From Syntrophomonadaceae bacterium (GTDB taxonomy: Bacteria > Bacillota > Dethiobacteria > DTU022), in contig SLQM01000099.1 in assembly GCA_007131435.1 (NCBI GenBank), positions 1 to 7,967 on the forward strand: a stretch of DNA of 7,967 nt, in the 5' to 3' direction. The position numbers and the translations under genes are program-made. Shown piece by piece: positions 6,671-7,967 of the stretch; the first letter of the stretch is position 1; every line of letters starts with the position of its first letter. The notes under the pieces were generated by a model. It was not told the origin of the DNA, did not search any database, and saw only the letters and a program-made list of their open reading frames with translations.

Positions 6671-7324
6671 TTACTTAAAGCTTTTATCAGCTTTTTTCCA
6701 GTCATTTATAAAGCTTTCAATGCCAAGGTCGGTCAGCGGGTGCTTGAACATCTGCTTTAGAACTTTAAAAGGCATTGTAGCGATATGCGCTCCCGCCAGG
6801 GCTACGGCAGGAACATGCTCGGTATGGCGGATGCTAGCTGCAATTACTTCCGTATTTAGTTCATGCAGGTCTATTATATCGACAATGTCGCGAACAAGGG
6901 CTACTCCCGTGTGACCAATATCGTCAAGCCTGCCTAAAAAGGGGCTAACATAAGCAGCGCCGGCCCTTGCTGCGAGCAGGGCTTGGTTGGCAGAGAAAAT
7001 TAATGTTACATTAACCTTAATGCCTTCAGATGACAGGGTTTTAACTGCCTGCATTCCATCCGGCGTAATTGGAATTTTCACTACCACGTGTTTGTGAATA
7101 CCGGCCAGTTTACGAGCCTCTTTAATCATACCTTCGTGATCCAGGGCAATAACCTCTGCACTAACCGGTCCGTTAACCAGTTCACATATTGAAGGCAGGA
7201 TTTTTGTAAAGTCATCATCTTCCTTTGCAGCCAGGGAAGGGTTGGTGGTTACACCGCTGATTACCCCCCAATCAGCCGCCTGCCTGATTTCCTCAACATT
7301 TGCCGTATCTAGGTACAGCTTCAT
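6671..7324 (-). CDS. tal: Transaldolase, short TalC/FSA-like family
   Basis: This 217-residue TIM-barrel enzyme matches the short transaldolase family (about 215 residues) in full. It should move a dihydroxyacetone unit between sugar phosphates in the non-oxidative pentose phosphate pathway in the cytosol. Key residues are D6 (YLDTAN), N28 (TTNPS), the Schiff-base lysine K83 (VVKIPIT), T107 (NVTLIFS), R132 and S164 (AASIRH). E57 (SAEV) and F129 (SPFLGRLDD) are the transaldolase versions of positions that are Gln and Tyr in E. coli fructose-6-phosphate aldolase, so true transaldolase activity is the better call. The start is ATG with AGGAGG (7332-7337) 7 nt upstream. The gene is monocistronic, convergent with the mscS-like gene and divergent from the CoA-transferase gene. 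No transketolase gene is in the window. Confidence 0.94.
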   Translation of the reverse strand: MKLYLDTANVEEIRQAADWGVISGVTTNPSLAAKEDDDFTKILPSICELVNGPVSAEVIALDHEGMIKEARKLAGIHKHVVVKIPITPDGMQAVKTLSSEGIKVNVTLIFSANQALLAARAGAAYVSPFLGRLDDIGHTGVALVRDIVDIIDLHELNTEVIAASIRHTEHVPAVALAGAHIATMPFKVLKQMFKHPLTDLGIESFINDWKKADKSFK

Positions 7325-7361
7325 AAAAAAACCTCCTATTTCAATTATACTAATCTTACAT

Positions 7362-7389
7362 ATTATAATTATAACATTTTTCCTGTAAA
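7362..7389 (-). promoter_or_regulatory. Sigma-A-type promoter of the transaldolase gene
   Basis: On the minus strand TTTACA (7384-7389) is followed after 16 nt by TATAAT (7362-7367). A second TATAAT abuts it on the upstream side (7368-7373), and a third lies nearer the gene (7344-7349). The TTTACA/TATAAT pair has the best spacing and predicts a start near 7355, giving a leader of about 30 nt. Confidence 0.6.
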
Positions 7390-7398
7390 TGTTTTAAT
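7368..7398. repeat. 12-bp inverted repeat over the transaldolase promoter (operator candidate)
   Basis: The left arm ATTATAACATTT (7368-7379) and right arm AAATGTTTTAAT (7387-7398) are reverse complements at 11 of 12 positions, with a 7-nt spacer. The repeat covers the -35 box of the transaldolase promoter. It ends 11 bp before the -35 box of the divergent CoA-transferase promoter. A dimeric repressor bound here could block transaldolase transcription. No regulator gene is in the window, and the AT-richness raises the odds of chance. Confidence 0.4.
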
Positions 7399-7409
7399 CT
7401 AATCTGCAG

Positions 7410-7438
7410 TTGAAAAGATCAGGGTGGATTGTTAAAAT
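7410..7438 (+). promoter_or_regulatory. Sigma-A-type promoter of the CoA-transferase family gene
   Basis: TTGAAA (7410-7415) and TAAAAT (7433-7438) are separated by exactly 17 nt. Each matches the consensus at five of six positions. The predicted start near 7445 leaves a very short leader, about 18 nt, before the TTG start at 7463. Confidence 0.55.
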
Positions 7439-7462
7439 TAGGCGAAGGATGGTGAAAACATC

Positions 7463-7967
7463 TTGGAGAGCCTGGAAGCCCTTCGTAAAAAGTATCCTGA
7501 TAAATTTTGCCGGACCGACGATATATTTTGTAAGATCAGGGCCGGGGACCGTATTTTTATTTCAACCGGGTGCGGCGAACCGCAATACCTGGTAAAAACC
7601 CTGGTGGAATATGTAGAATCAAACCCCAAGGCGTTCTTTGATACAGAAATATTACATGTTTGGACCTTAGGTGTTGCTCCCTATAATGATGAAAAGCTAA
7701 AACACAATTTCAGGCAGAACTCTTTTTTTGTCAGCCATCATACCCGTGAAGCTGTAAATGAAGGCATGGCCGATTACACACCTATATTCTTGTCTGAAGT
7801 GCCTGCACTTTTCCGCCGCAAGCAGGTTTCAGTCGATGTTGCCCTGGTCCAGGTTTCGCTTCCTGATGAACACGGTTACTGCAGCCTGGGAATCAGTCTT
7901 GATATCAGCAGGGCTGCGGTAGAAAATGCAGACCTGGTAATTGCGCAGGTCAACAGCGAAATGCCGC
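7463..7967 (+). CDS. Acetyl-CoA hydrolase/CoA-transferase family protein, N-terminal part
   Basis: This gene runs off the right edge; 168 codons are visible. The protein should move CoA between acyl-CoA and a carboxylate (acetate or 4-hydroxybutyrate CoA-transferase type) or hydrolyse acetyl-CoA. The visible part covers the N-terminal half-domain: AGDRIFISTGCGEPQYLV (27-44), a conserved HVWTLGVAPY (65-74), HHTREAVNEG (92-101) and LPDEHGYCSLG (133-143). The catalytic glutamate of this family lies later and is outside the window. The start is assigned to TTG because a TAG lies in frame just upstream, and the site AGGATGGTGA (7446-7455) is 7 nt away. No ATG or GTG lies before the conserved region. 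From memory, the N-terminal sequence resembles members that carry an extra C-terminal GNAT domain, but that cannot be seen here. Confidence 0.88.
   Translation, partial: MESLEALRKKYPDKFCRTDDIFCKIRAGDRIFISTGCGEPQYLVKTLVEYVESNPKAFFDTEILHVWTLGVAPYNDEKLKHNFRQNSFFVSHHTREAVNEGMADYTPIFLSEVPALFRRKQVSVDVALVQVSLPDEHGYCSLGISLDISRAAVENADLVIAQVNSEMP

Noticed and set aside
7410..7595. A 61-codon plus-strand frame starting at TTG 7410
   Set aside because: It overlaps the CoA-transferase gene in another frame, its start coincides with the -35 box, and its translation shows no family features.

Overview
This window looks like chromosomal DNA from an anaerobic Gram-positive bacterium of the Clostridia (Firmicutes) type. 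The signs are strong AGGAGG-like ribosome binding sites at about 7 nt spacing, repeated use of TTG starts, AT-rich sigma-A-like promoters, and proteins resembling clostridial families: a GlpA-like oxidoreductase with a DUF1667 partner, a Thermus/Bacillus-type aspartate aminotransferase, and a short TalC-like transaldolase. I cannot name a genus from the sequence. Nothing suggests recent transfer: I see no insertion sequence, tRNA, phage gene or CRISPR array.

Layout. Positions 1-5360 hold four genes on the minus strand. In transcription order they are an M23 peptidase (4359-5360), a class I aminotransferase (3072-4262), a 929-residue protein that joins a GlpA-like flavoprotein with a BFD-type [2Fe-2S] domain to a second FAD/NAD oxidoreductase (203-2992), and a DUF1667 four-cysteine protein (1-203, cut by the window edge) whose ATG overlaps the previous stop by one base. 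The aminotransferase has its own promoter candidate. No good terminator or promoter was seen between it and the oxidoreductase, so these three may be one transcript. On the plus strand, 5527-6630 encodes an MscS-family channel diverging from the peptidase gene. Convergent to it is a transaldolase (6671-7324, minus), and the two share a bidirectional terminator at 6617-6650. Diverging from the transaldolase is the start of an acetyl-CoA hydrolase/CoA-transferase family gene (7463 onward, plus), cut at the right edge.

How the genes fit together. The fused oxidoreductase and DUF1667 protein probably form a redox complex that passes electrons from a 2-hydroxyacid or glycerol-3-phosphate-like substrate through FAD, an Fe-S cluster and a second FAD to or from NAD(H). 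The substrate is inferred; no glycerol kinase gene lies in the window. The other genes are central-metabolism or envelope housekeeping functions. No stretch longer than 300 bases lacks a gene. The longest gaps are the two divergent intergenic regions (5361-5526 and 7325-7462), and each holds an inverted repeat that could be an operator. I found no clearly undescribed system. The most notable items are the single-chain fusion of two normally separate flavoproteins and the inverted repeat over the transaldolase promoter.
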